A stretch of 64,000 bases of DNA from Laburnicola sp. R22_1 (taxonomy: Eukaryota; Ascomycota; Dothideomycetes; Pleosporales; Didymosphaeriaceae), in the NCBI GenBank assembly GCA_014281115.1, contig JACONQ010000013.1, positions 1,540,501 to 1,604,500 on the forward strand, read 5' to 3'. Positions 22,184 through 34,005 of this stretch are shown here, one piece after another. The position numbers and the translations under genes were made by a program. How positions within the stretch are numbered: the first letter of the stretch is position 1; every line of letters begins with the position of its first letter. Under the pieces are notes generated by a model. That model saw only the letters and a program-made list of their open reading frames with translations. It made no database searches and was not told where the DNA came from.

Positions 22184-22310
22184 TGTTTGGTTCCGCCAGT
22201 TCAGGGCGTTAGAAAGGCTCTAGTTTACTAACTTAGCAAAATTAACGTATAATTAGGGCCTTATTTAGTTTTTTTATTAGCGCTAGGAGGCTTTTAGTAA
22301 TACTAGTTTT
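22184..22310. repeat. Terminal-type repeat, left copy (inverted partner near 42.06-42.18 kb)
   Basis: The sequence from GCATGTTTGGTTCCGCCAG through AGGGCGTTAGAAAGGCTCTAG to TTTTTTTATTAGCGCTAGG and GGCTTTTAGTAAT is found inverted at 42054-42178, with differences mainly of C/T and G/A type. The copies are about 20 kb apart and face each other. They may be the ends of one large element or two independent insertions of a small one. Confidence 0.7.
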
Positions 22311-22452
22311 AGCCTATTATTAGCTAATTTTATATTTTTACTAGCCTTTATTTGCCCTATATTTAAATCTATCAGGGCTTTCTAGTGCCTCTAGTTTAAA
22401 AATTAAGCTTAGGGGCTCTTTTTTATCTAGTTTAATGTTAAGTACTTTATCT

Positions 22453-23570
22453 GTGTTGTTAAATTATCTACCTAGGGGTAGAAGAACAAAGGCTTTTATT
22501 CTAAATAATAAAAAAAAAAAGCAGAGCCCCCTACTTAGTAATTAAAAAGAGCGTAAAAAGGTGCTTATAAAAAAAAGTGCGTTTAAACTCGCTAAGTAAG
22601 TCTTAGCGTAAAGGCTTCTATAAGCAAAATTTTTATAAAGAGACTACTTAGTTAGAACTTTAGGAGATAAAACTTAGGCATAGCTATACTATAACCTATT
22701 TCTTCTTTATTCTAATTATCGCAAATAATATAAGTTATATTAATAAGTATATATTATTTCTTATAAGTAGAATAAGAGTAATATATACTAAATACACTAT
22801 TACTCTATTACTATATTAAGGTTATCCTTAATAAAATTCCTACTATCTCTTTACGCCCTACTATCTATTTAGGCATTACTATTATATCTAAAAAAGTACT
22901 CGCCGCTATTAAAAATTACACACTAAAGATTTGCGCTACTACTATTAAAGTAACTATATTAGAGTTCTATTTTATCTATTAGATACTTATCTAGCATAAG
23001 GGGTAGGTATACTTAACTATCTATAAGGTAGTCCTAGTATACTAGTTAGGTTAGTAGCTTATCTAGTTTGTAAAAGACTGTAAGGTTAAATTCCTATTTT
23101 AATAGATATAATTGCTTCTTATTAGTAATTAAATCTAAGAAAAGAGGTAAAGGATAAAGAATAAGATATTTATTAATAAGCTTTAGTGTAATAAAAGCGT
23201 TGCATAGATTTATAAGATTCTTCTAGCTATTATTGCTATTATTACTATTAAGTTAACTTATCTAAGCGAGTACGCCGCGTAAGCGGCGTGTAAGCGTAAA
23301 TAGTTAATAATAGTAATACTAGTAGTAATAATCTAGGTAGACTATATATAGCATAAGTAAATCTTGCGTTAGGACTAAAAGCTTATAGATATTAAAGGGT
23401 ATAAGTAAGTTTAAACTATTGTTGCGTTATTAAGGAGTGTTTAAGGTTAGTTTTTAATTAGAATTAGGTGCTGTATATAGTAGTATATAATAACCTTCTA
23501 TCTTAATCTACTTTAACCTTAAACTAAAAAAAAGGTTAAAAAAGATATTTGGCAAGCCAATGTACTTTAT
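22453..23570 (+). repeat. Dispersed repeat family A, long copy 1
   Basis: An approximately 1.1-kb unit beginning TGTTGTTAAATTATCTACC, with GGGGTAGAA(G/C)A, a poly-A tract and GCAGAGCCCCCTACTTAG close to its start, and ending near GGTTAAAAAAGATATTTGGCAAGCC. A second full-length copy lies at 32665-33830, and an internally deleted 235-bp copy lies at about 43014-43248. The interior has a faint coding texture, destroyed by stops. Confidence 0.7.
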
Positions 23571-24049
23571 ATTAAAGATCTTTATTATATAGAGATTCTA
23601 ACTAAGGTTAAGTCCGCACTATATATAGAGAGGAGTAAAATAGAAGGCACTATAATCTAGTACCTAGCATATAGTAGTAGTAACAAAATATATATAAAAT
23701 TATAATAATTTTATTATTAGCGTTCTATACAATAGTATTATTAATAGTAGTTAATAGATAGTCTACTATCTAGTATAACTAAGTTACATATTATTTCTTA
23801 ACTAGTGGACTATTAGAGAGCCGTAGTAAATATACTTTATATAACTATCTAAATAGATGCTAAGATCCTTATAGTAGTAATAGTGGCGGGTGCCCTAAGA
23901 AAATTTAATAAGATAGCGAGTTAAAATTTACAAAGACAAAGTTTTAGAAGATATACAGCCTAACAGCTAATAAAGCTATATTTTAAAACTAACTTTTTAG
24001 CAGCTAAATAGGCGATTCTAGATAACACTCCGTTAGCTAAGGCCCTATT

Positions 24050-24170
24050 TAGTTCTAGTAACAGAACAGGCGTTAGTTTTGTTAAACTAATGCTAAGTAA
24101 GCGGCCAAGCGTATAGGGGGGAAATTGGCGGCGTCTTAGCTAATAGGGCGTTATTTAGAAGCGCCTATTT
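24050..24170. repeat. Repeat with GGCCCTATTTAG start (copy near 42.18-42.28 kb)
   Basis: GGCCCTATTTAGTTCTAGTA through GGCGTTAGTTTTGTTAAACTA to AAATTGGCGGCGTC is an RIP-altered copy of the inverted sequence at 42178-42277. The latter keeps the less mutated form (GTTTGGTTCTAG, CGGCCGAGCGTAC). It is probably the end of a mobile element. Confidence 0.65.
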
Positions 24171-24315
24171 AGCTGCTAAAAAGTTAGTTTTAAAATATAG
24201 CTTTATTAGCTATTAGGCTATATGTCTTCTAAAACTTTGTCTTTGTTAATTTTAACTCGCTATCTTATTAAATTTTCGCCTTATTATTTTATTAATTTTA
24301 CTATTTTATAAAGTT

Positions 24316-24448
24316 AAGCGCTTTTTTTATAATTACCTTTTTCACGCTGTTTTTAATTATTAAGCAGGAGGCTCTGCTTTTTTTGTCATGTTATTTAAGA
24401 TGAAAGCCTTTGTCGTCCTACCCCTAGGTAGATTAATTAACGCCACAT
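24316..24448 (-). repeat. Dispersed repeat family A, terminal copy 2
   Basis: An inverted copy of the first 130 bp or so of family A, read as TGTGGCGTTAATTAATCTACC on the minus strand, followed by the GACGACAAAGG and GCAGAG(C/A)C words in the same order. Confidence 0.65.
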
Positions 24449-25936
24449 AAAGTTATATTATAAATAATACCTTAATATAAACAGCTCTCTTGCGTTTTAA
24501 TATTAACGCCTTGGTTATTAATATTAATATTACTATTACTATTATAGGCCTTATAGAAAAGCTCTATATATAATACGCTTATATTATAGCTACTAACGCT
24601 ATCTCTAGGCCCTATATAGTCTTTAAGCCTTATATTATTACTAGGCCCTAGTAAACCTATACTAAAGATTAAAAGATTAATATAGGGTATATAAAAGCTA
24701 AAGGTATTATTAATTATGCTTAAGTATTAATCTAATAAGGGTAATAGGACTAATAATAGTTAAAAGCTGTAGGTATAGTAGTATATTTTAAAGGAGGTCT
24801 AAAAGCGTTTAATAATCCTGCTATAAGTCTCTAGTAAATTAAAAGTAAGGTAGATACTTATAAAAAGAATTAGAACGTCTAGTTAGAGTTTATATAGTAG
24901 TCTAGCTTTTTAGTTAATAATAGCATTATTGCCGCTAATAGCTAAGTACTTAAGAACTACTTTAACGTCTATAAAGAGGCTTATAAATTTTAGTATAAAG
25001 CTCTTAACTTTGCTAATTTATATAAAGATCTTTTTTAGGGCTACTTAGTAATAGGCAAGAACGCATCTAGCCTTAAAGACCTACTTAATAGCTTATAATC
25101 CTAGCTAATAAAGTTAATTAAGACTAATAAGGAGAGCTTATTTATAGGCTTTAGTAATAGTAGAGAGACCTTAGGTAGTAAGGCATTAGGCTACTATAAA
25201 CGTGCAGGCATAAAGTTAACTCCTAGACCTTTTAAAAAGCGCTTAAAAAAGTTAACACTAAAGAAGCATATAAGCTAGCAACTTAATAACTTATTTGACT
25301 AAATTAGAGACCTTATTATAGTAGTAATAACTAGGGATTATTAGCAAAAGGCTATTATAAGCTTTATAAGCAACTACTTAGTCTTACCTAACTAACTAAA
25401 GTTTTCTATCCTTAATAATTTTAAGAATAATTTTAAGAATAATTTTAATACTAAAGTCTTTATAAATATAAAGCTCTATAGTAAGTAAAAGACATAAGTA
25501 AAAAGTAAAATTAATTCTCTTATAAATTAAAAGGCGTACAGCAATTTAAAAAGTAGTAAAAAGTTATTAAAATAGGTGGGTAAAGGCAAGTTAAAGTAGC
25601 AAGTTAATATAAAAGTTTAATTCTATACTAAAACTTACAATAGTAGGCTATGCGCTTAAAATTTAATTTTTTCACCTCTTAGGTATTATTCTAAGTTTAA
25701 CTTTAGGTATATTTTATAGAATTTATATTCTTAAAAACTTAAAATTACCTAGTTAAATCTAGTTTTTTAAGAATTAGATTCCTGTTTATAGTAAATTATA
25801 GTAAAAGTTAAGATAATAGTAAAGGGTCCTACTAGCGTATTGTATAACTTTTAATATTAACTTTCTGCCTATTAACTTTGCTATCTTTCTACTTAACTAT
25901 TAACTCTTTACTACTACTTTTACTACTCTATATAAC

Positions 25937-26065
25937 ATCTCTAATTACCTTTATTACGCTCTTTTTAATTACTAAGTAGGGGGCTCTGCTTTTTTGTTAT
26001 GTTATTTAAGATAAAAGCCTTTGTCGTCCTACTTCTAGATAGATTAATTAACGCCACACATAATA
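25937..26065 (-). repeat. Dispersed repeat family A, terminal copy 3
   Basis: An inverted copy with the TGTGGCGTTAATTAATCTA start at about 26065 and AGCAGAGCCCCCTACTTAG inside. It matches the copies at 24.3 and 31.0 kb. Confidence 0.65.
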
Positions 26066-26221
26066 CCTATATACTTACTACTAGCTAATCCCTCCTCTTC
26101 TTTATATTAAGCTCTAGTGTAGTAATATTATTACTTTTTTCTATCTTATAACACTTTATTTTAAGCTCCTCTCTATTATATAGCTTTATAAGATTCTTTA
26201 AGTTCTTTTTAACTTTATATA

Positions 26222-26390
26222 TTTTTTTACGACTAAGAGGTTTCTAATAAAAATATTACAATAATAGCAAATATCTCTCCTACTATTATATGCACAGAAA
26301 AGCGTTTTAAGGTATTAATAAAAGGAGTTAGCGCGTTATAAGCAAGCTAAGCGGGCTTAGTAGACTTAGCGCGCCTACTCTAACTAAAAA
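26222..26390 (+). repeat. Dispersed repeat family B, copy 1
   Basis: This copy shares a core with the others: GACTAAGAGGTTTCTAATAAAAATATTAC, then CTACTATTATAT(G/A)CACAGAAAAGCG, AAGGTATTAATAAAA and an AGCGCG-rich end. Sister copies lie at about 29675, 29846, 33862 (inverted) and 36405. It has no coding potential, and its source element is unknown. Confidence 0.65.
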
Positions 26391-26697
26391 AATCTATATA
26401 CAAAACTATAGGTAAGGCTATATTACTATACTATAGTTTAGAGTAGAAAAAAGGTATAAGATAGCGCTAGTGCTGTAACGCTATAACTATTATCTCCCTT
26501 CTCTACTATTATTCCTAAAAATATTACTAGAAGTAATAGCTATTATATTAGTAGGTTTATGCTACTTATAATATATATACTAGATAGAAGCTTATATATA
26601 CTATAGGTATACTAACGCTCTATTTTTATATTAAAGTTAACTTTAAAGAGCCTTCTACTGCTATTACTCTATTCTCTATTATTTTTCTAGGCCCTAG

Positions 26698-27062
26698 TAC
26701 TAATACTAATACTAATACTAATACTAATACTAATACTAATACTAATACTAATACTAATACTAATACTAATACTAATACTAATACTAATACTAATACTAAT
26801 ACTAATACTAATACTAATACTAATACTAATACTAATACTAATACTAATACTAATACTAATACTAATACTAATACTAATACTAATACTAATACTAATACTA
26901 ATACTAATACTAATACTAATACTAATACTAATACTAATACTAATACTAATACTAATACTAATACTAATACTAATACTAATACTAATACTAATACTAATAC
27001 TAATACTAATACTAATACTAATACTAATACTAATGCTAATACTAATACTAATGCTAATACTA
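26698..27062. repeat. (TACTAA)n hexanucleotide satellite, about 60 units
   Basis: About 365 bp of near-perfect ACTAAT/TACTAA hexamers. Only a few interrupted units (GCTAAT in place of ACTAAT) occur, all in the last 30 bp or so. It lies directly next to the left arm of a 0.6-kb inverted repeat pair. The high internal identity in an otherwise heavily mutated region points to recent expansion. Confidence 0.97.
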
Positions 27063-27074
27063 CCTAAAAGTATG

Positions 27075-27692
27075 CTCTAATAATCTGTCCGCTGAAAGTT
27101 ACTAGATCTATACTAGAATACTACTCTATCTAAAGTATTATTAATAGGAAGTAGAAGATATATCTTATTCTATATAAGGCAGTCCTAGTGTACTAGTTAG
27201 GCTAGTAATAGATTAGTAACTATAGGCGCAATAATAAATGCATAAAGTTTCTACTATAGTTTCTTATATTACTACTAGTTAGAAAGGCAGTAATAACTTT
27301 AAAGAAGGGCAAGATTAGAAAAAAGAAAAGAAAAGTATTTATTAATAAGTTGCTAAAGGAGGAGAGTATTGCGTAGATATATTAAATTCTTATAATTATA
27401 GCATTAAGTAAGCGCAACGCGTAAGCGGCGTAATTACTAATAATAGTAATAATAGAGCTTAGTTTACTATATACGCTTTAAGTAAATTTAATAACTATTA
27501 GAGCGCTTATAAATAATAGGGGGTAAGTGCGTAATTTATATATAAACTATTGTTATATTAGTAGAGGAGACTAGGAGTAGACTATATTTTTAGACGCTAG
27601 ACTAGAGCGGCCTTTCTATCCTAACCTACGCAGGCTCAAATTAAAAAAAAGGGGATTAAAAAAGGGTAATTAACACTAAATAAACAATGCGA
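27075..27692. repeat. Left arm of a 0.6-kb inverted repeat pair
   Basis: It starts AAGTTACTAGATCTATACTAG and ends near CTAAATAAACAATGCG. The same order of words is found inverted at 31273-31905. Both arms share the word CCTAGT(G/A)TACTAGTTAGGCTAG with the interior of family A, so they may be distant relatives of that family. Confidence 0.7.
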
Positions 27693-27830
27693 TCCTTAAC
27701 TTTATATACCTTATTAATAAAGTTATATACGCCTATAAGGGCATATATAAGCTTAACCTAAGTGTTAATTTTAAACTTATATACCTAGTTAGGCTGGTAA
27801 ATAGGTTTAGGGTACCTAGTTTAGGTAAAG

Positions 27831-27960
27831 GGTTAGGTTAGGGTTGCATAGACTCTAGGTATAGGTTAGGTTAGGTTATACAGACTCTAGGTATAGGTTA
27901 GGTTAGGTCCTATAGACTTCTAGGTATAGATTAAGTTAGGGTACCTATTAGGGTTGCGTA
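27831..27960. repeat. 32-bp tandem repeat, GGTTAGGTTAGG-containing
   Basis: Three consecutive units with period 32. Each contains AGAC(T)TCTAGGTATAG followed by GGTTAGGTTAGG or a decayed form, and the stretch is preceded by GGGTTAGGTTAGGGTTG. It resembles degenerate telomeric sequence but is interstitial and imperfect. Confidence 0.7.
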
Positions 27961-29674
27961 ACTTATATTATATAAAATTAATAAAAATAAGATTAGTAAC
28001 TTTAGTTACTCTCTAAAGGTAAATACGAAAAGAAATCTAAGTAAAAGTAAAATTAACACTATTTTGCTATTAATATGTATATTTATTACATCTTATTATT
28101 ACTAATATTATAGTAACGCTAAGGTCTTAACTACTTTTATAGTAGCTACTCCTAGTAGAAAGAAATTAGTAGCTTACTATCTAAAACCTTAGAACCTTAT
28201 ATAGTTTTAATAGTCTCCTTATTAGCTAGCAGCTTATATAAGTTATTTCTTTTATTTAATAGCGTTGTGTCTCCTGAATTATTCTCTCCTATATTAGAAT
28301 TTAATAACTTTATAGATTGTTTATTAGCTACTATAAACTTAACTATTATAACCTTTTAAATTATTTAAGTAGTAAGATTATACCTTTAATTTCTAATTAT
28401 ATCCCTACTAGTAGTAAAGACGCGCTTAACACCTACCTATAAGATTTATACTACTAGAATATTCTTTATAACCTATATAAGTTAAAAGTAAGATATTTAG
28501 TAAACTTTCTACTATACTAGTATATTAAACCTATTACTCTTTTTAACTATAAGAGTACTTAGGTATATTTCTCTTTTATCTAAGTTAGGCCTAAGTTATA
28601 ATTAATATCTAGCGTAGCTAAACTTTAACTAGAGGTAAAGAGACTACTAGACTATAAACTAGATAGTAAAGAAGGCTTTTAAAATTATTTACTACTTTAT
28701 AACTATCTTAGGTTAGTATTTAAAACTAGAGTAGAGTCCCTAGCTATTAGGCTATTATAGTAATTAAAGTACTTTAGAAACTATTAGCAGTATATATACT
28801 TATTCTAGGTCTTCTATATCTTATTCCATGCAACTATTAGTATATAACTATAATAAATAACTATAATTATAATATTTTATACGCTATAGGCTTTTATAAA
28901 GAATCTTATATTATTATATAGTTAAATAAGAAACCCTTCTTTCTACCTATTCTTAAGTAATACTTACGCAACTTTTCTTATTCTATCTTAGCTATAGCCT
29001 ATATAGCTTCTAGCTATCTAATATTATTTAACTTTTTAATAAGCTTATTATTTATATTATCTAGAAAATTAAAGAGCTGGTTATACATAAGCTAAATATA
29101 TAGAATCTAGAATTTCTAGTTCTTACTTAAGAAGTTTATAGCCTCTTTAAACTTTTAAAGTATAGAGATAATTAACTTAAGATGCAACTATTATAGGGCT
29201 AATAGTTAAAGTTTCTTAAGGTCTTTAAAGTCTACCTCTATAGTGTTACTATAAGCAAAAGTGTTTAATCTCCTAGTTATCTTTATTATAATCTCCTTCT
29301 CTAGTAATATATTAATATTCACCTAAAGCTTTAGTGTACGCTCGCATATATTATATATAGAGTTCTATCTTATTTAGATATTTTAGATTATAGATAATTG
29401 CTTCTTTAGTAGTATATCGCTCTACGTTATAAGAAATTACTTATATTACTATAGTAACTAGTTAATTATAATATAAATGACATAGAGCTATACGCTAGTT
29501 AGTCTATAATAACTTTTTATAATAATAGCTAACGTACCTTATAAAGAGAATTTAGAACAGATATCTACGCCTAGATTTTGTTTATATATTGCCGCTATAA
29601 CGTCTTTCTAGAGTTAAGATTAATAGGCGCTAATAACTTAAAGTAATAGATAATATCTTAAACTATAGTTTTTT

Positions 29675-29955
29675 TTTGCGCCTAAGGGGTTTGCAATAAA
29701 AATATTACAATAATAGTAGATATTCCTTCTACTATTATATACACAGAAAAGCGTTTTAAAGTATTAATAAAAAGGGGCTAGCGCGTTACAAGCGAGCTAG
29801 GCGGACTTGGCGCGCCCACTCTATCTTAAACTATAAAATTAATAGTTTTTTTACGACTAAGATGTTTTCAATAAAAATATTATAATAAAAGCAGATATTC
29901 CTCCTACTATTATATATACAGAGAAGCATTTTAAGGTGTTAATAAAAAGGGTTAT
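29675..29955 (+). repeat. Dispersed repeat family B, copies 2 and 3 in tandem
   Basis: Two successive copies (about 29675-29825 and 29846-29955) carry the family words: AATAAAAATATTA(C/T)AATAA, CTACTATTATATA(C/T)ACAGA and TTAATAAAAAGGG. The first ends in a less mutated GCGAGCTAGGCGGACTTGG stretch. Confidence 0.65.
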
Positions 29956-30350
29956 AGCACTTAATATAGTACTTAAGAACACTAGTATAATAAAAAATAT
30001 AATAGCTAGTTTAATAGTTATTTAAAAGAATAGTAGTTTAAGAAGAAAATAAAATAAACTAAATTCTATAATATTAGCTATAGTAGTGTTTAACTAATAT
30101 TAAGATTAGCTAGAAATAGCGTGTAGTATATAGCGTGCTAATAATAAGTTAGTTTTAAATCTAGACTAGTATATAGCCCTTTATTACAAAGTTAGTTTTA
30201 GGTAGTAATTAGCTTATTATTATACTACTATAGGCAGTATTCTTAGCAACTAGTATATAATTATTAGCTATAATAATTAGCTATAGCAAAACTATAACTC
30301 TAGCTTATCTTATTTTATGCGCTAATTATTATCTAAAATTCTCTTAGCAC

Positions 30351-30520
30351 CTAAGCCCCCCTTATTATCTAAAACTTCCTTATTATCTAAAACTCCCTTA
30401 TTATCTAAAACTCTCTTATTATCTAAACCCCCCTTATTATCTAAACTCTCCTTATTATCTAAACCCCTCTTATTATCTAAATCCCCTTATTATCTAAATT
30501 TCCCCTTAGTATCTAAGCCC
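30351..30520. repeat. 18-bp minisatellite, about nine units
   Basis: Successive units of CTTATTATCTAAAACTCC type, with variation confined to the C/T-rich half of the unit (AACTTCC, AACTCCC, ACCCCCC, ATCCCC). The surrounding DNA is RIP-like. Confidence 0.85.
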
Positions 30521-30974
30521 CTAAAGTCTAAGAAACCCTTAACGTCTATATTTTTATCTATAATATTAGAGTTATACCTATTTAGCAGCCCTTAGAAATA
30601 AGCTTTAAGCTCCTTTCTATTATTCCTAATTTTCTCTTTATACTCTTTATTATTATTCCCCTTAATATACGCCTTATTACTATTAAGCATACTATTCTTA
30701 CTATAGTTAATAAGGTTAGTAAGCGGACTAGGCTTATAGCAACTAATAATTATTAGCAAAAGTATGTAATAAATAAGTATAATAAACTTATAACTATTTC
30801 TTATTAGTAATTATTACTAGCTTCTTAGTAGTTAGACCTATATTATCTACACTATTATAAAAGTCCTTCTACTCTTTCTTATTAGCCTTACTCTTAAAGC
30901 TATAAGCTTTAAGCTTCTTTAGGCCTACCTTATATATATTATATAAGAGCTTTTATATAACGTTATACTACTAT

Positions 30975-31099
30975 TATTTTATTACCTTTTTACGCCTTTT
31001 TTAATTACTAAGCAGAGGGCTCTACTTTCTTTATCATGTTATTTAAGATGAAAGTCTTTGTCGTCCTACCCCTAGGTAGATAAAATAACGCTACACACA
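30975..31099 (-). repeat. Dispersed repeat family A, terminal copy 4
   Basis: An inverted copy with CTACCCCTAGGTAGATAAAATAACG at its outer end and AAGCAGAGGGCTCTAC inside. It lies just before the right arm of the inverted repeat pair. Confidence 0.62.
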
Positions 31100-31272
31100 C
31101 ATATATATACTACTATAACTAAAGATTTATTTCTCTACGCAACTCTATAGTGTAGAAGGGGCCTAGAGGACCTTTCTCCTTACTAGTAATAATCCTATAC
31201 TTAGCTAAGACTACTTAGTAGACCCTTAAAGTAACTTTATTCTTAATCTTATTCTATTTCTTATATATAGCT

Positions 31273-31905
31273 ATCGTCGCATTGTTTATTTAGTATTAAT
31301 TACTCTTTTTAACTCCCCTTTTTTTAATTTGAGCCTGCGTAGATTAGGATAGAAAGGCCGCTCTAGTCTAGCGCCTAAAAATATAGTCTACGTCTAGTCT
31401 TTGCTAACACAATAATAGTTTATATATAAACTATACACTTGTCCCCTATTATCTATAAGCGCTTTAATAGCTATTAAAGTTACTTAAAGTATATATAGAA
31501 AACTAACTTTTACTCCCTTACTATTATTAGCAACGTGCTTACTAGCTTACTATCTAATGCTATAATTATAAGAATCTAATACTTTTACGTAATACTTTTC
31601 TCCCTTAGTAACTTATTAATAAATACCTTTTCTTACCCCTTAATCTTACTCTTTATTACTACTATCCTAACCTATAGTAATATAAGGAACTATAGTAGAA
31701 GCCCTACGCATCTATTATAGCGTCTATAGTTACTAATCTATTACTAGCCTAACTAGTATACTAGAACTACCTTATATAGGGTAAGGTATACCTTTTACTT
31801 TAACCTATTAATAATCTTCTAAATAGAGTAGTATTCTAGTATAGGCCTAGTAACTTTAAGTAGATAAATTAGAGCGTACTTTTAGACGGCGTTAACCGCA
31901 ATTTT
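31273..31905. repeat. Right arm of a 0.6-kb inverted repeat pair
   Basis: The inverted partner of 27075-27692, beginning CGCATTGTTTATTTAGTATT and ending near TACTATTCTAGTATAGGCC-like sequence. The 3.6 kb between the arms is RIP-altered and contains the minisatellite and family B copies. Confidence 0.7.
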
Positions 31906-32664
31906 AGTATTAGGGCTTAGGAGAATAGTAGGAAATAAAGCAATAGTAATAAATAATATTTTATTAAGATTAACTTTAATATAGAGATAGAGTGTTAGTA
32001 TATCTATAGTGTATATAAGCTTCCTATCTAGTATATATTTTATTTTATTTATTTATTTTTATTAGGCTATTCTTACTAAGAGGAATATTAGCTAGCTATA
32101 GTAATTATATATTATATACGCTTAGTTATTAATTACGTAATATTAGTTTAGTGCACTATGCCTATATATATATTAGTAACTACTTTATACTTACATACTA
32201 TAAGTATATATAATATATTAACTTGCTTACTAGGCAGCAATACTTATTACTACTATAGCTCTCTATAAGTTCGCACTATAGGTTTAAATACCTAGTAACG
32301 CTTACTTATTATATTCTTTACCCCCCTTTACTATATTAGAATTACTTTAGAAGTTAACACGCCTTATATTTACAGTATTCTAGCTAGAGAGTGTATAAAT
32401 TAATAAAGCAGCAATACTATAATATGCTTAGACGCTAAGAGCTATATTTAAAGAGATAGGTATATAGTATCTAAAAGGCCTACTAGATTTGCACTAGGTG
32501 GGTATATATTTTATAAGTAGTATATAAACCTACTATTATAATAGCTATTACTTCTAGTAATATCTTTAGAGATAATAGTATAGGAGGAAGATAATAGTAT
32601 AGGAGGAAGATAATAGTTGCATTAAGCATCTTTTTATTCTCTCTTCCCTCTACTCTAAACTAGT

Positions 32665-33830
32665 ATATGTTATTAAATTATCTACCTAGAAGTAGAACGA
32701 CAAAGGCTTTTATCTTAAATAACATAATAAAAAAGCAGAGCCCCCTACTTAGTAATTAAAAAGATTATAAAAAAGATAATTATAAAAAAAGCACGTTTAA
32801 ACTACTAAGCAAGCTTAGTAGTTTTAGCGCGCGTAGCTTCTATATGCAAAGTTTTTATAAAGAGACTACTTAGAACTTTAGAAAAGGGATAAAACTTTAG
32901 CATAGTAATATTGCAGTTATCTATTTTTCTTTTACTATTCTAATTGTTACAAATAATATAAGTTAATATATTAATAGGTATATACTACTATGCTTATAAG
33001 TAGAATAAGGGTAATATATACTAGATACACGTTTATTACTCTATTGTCGTATTATTAAGATTATTCTAAATAAAGCCCCCACTATTACTCTACACCCTAC
33101 TATCTATCTAGGTATTAATGTTGTTTCTAAAGAAGTACTTGCTATTGCCAAAGAGTACATGCCGCAGTTTCGCGCCGCTGCCGCTAATATAGCCACACTA
33201 GAGTTCTGTTTTATCTATAAGATACTTGTTTAGTGCCGCTAATATGGCTACGCTAAAGTTCTATTCTATTCGTAAGATGCTTATCTAACACAAGGAACAG
33301 GTATACTTAACTATTTATAAGGCTATCCTTATATACTAGTTAGGCTAGTAGCTAGTCTAGTTTATAAAGAATAGTAGCGCTATATTCCCACTTTAGTAGA
33401 CGCAATTACTCCTTATTAGTAGTAGAATTCTCTAGTAGGGGACGCAAAAGAAGAATAATAAAGTCTTTATTAATAAGCTTTAGTATAGTAAGAGTGTTGT
33501 ATAGATCCGCAAAATCCTCCTAGCTATTATTACTATTAAGTTAGCTTATCTAGTACGCGAGTGTAGATAACTAATAATAGTAGTAATAATAAGCTAAGTG
33601 TGCTATATACGCTATAAGTAAACCTTACATAGGTTAAAAGCTTATAGGATATAGGCAAGATATAAGTAAGTTTAAAGTTTAAACTATTATTATATTATTA
33701 AATATTTAAGGTTAGTTTTTAATTAGAATTAGGTGCTGTACATAGTATATAATAACCATCCATCTTAACCTACTTTAATCTTAAACCAAAAAAAAAGGTT
33801 AAAAAAGGTATTTAGTAAGCCGACTCTAAA
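32665..33830 (+). repeat. Dispersed repeat family A, long copy 5
   Basis: A full-length copy of the 1.1-kb unit at 22453, from TGTTATTAAATTATCTACC to GGTTAAAAAAGGTATTTAG. It is slightly less mutated: words such as GCCGCAGTTTCGCGCCGCTGCC (about 33162-33183) keep high GC. It contains a local duplication of GCCGCTAATAT(A/G)GC(C/T)AC, at about 33181 and 33236. Confidence 0.7.
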
Positions 33831-33861
33831 CTAGTATAGCGATATAGTCTTACTATATTTT

Positions 33862-34005
33862 GTATATAGATTTTTTTTTAGTTAGAGTAGGCGCGCTAAC
33901 CCCTTTTTATTAAACACCTTAAAATACTTTTCTGTATTAATAATAGTAGGAAGGATAACTGCTATTATTGTAATATTTTTATTAGAAACCCCTTAGTCGC
34001 AAAAA
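33862..34005 (-). repeat. Dispersed repeat family B, copy 4 (inverted)
   Basis: An inverted copy: GGCGCGCTAACCCC, TTAAACACCTTAAAATAC, ATTGTAATATTTTTATTAG and AACCCCTTAGTCGC on the plus strand mirror the direct copies. Confidence 0.65.

Noticed and set aside
30351..30520. CRISPR-like array
   Set aside because: Units are contiguous 18-bp repeats with no spacers, in a eukaryotic genome. It is a minisatellite.
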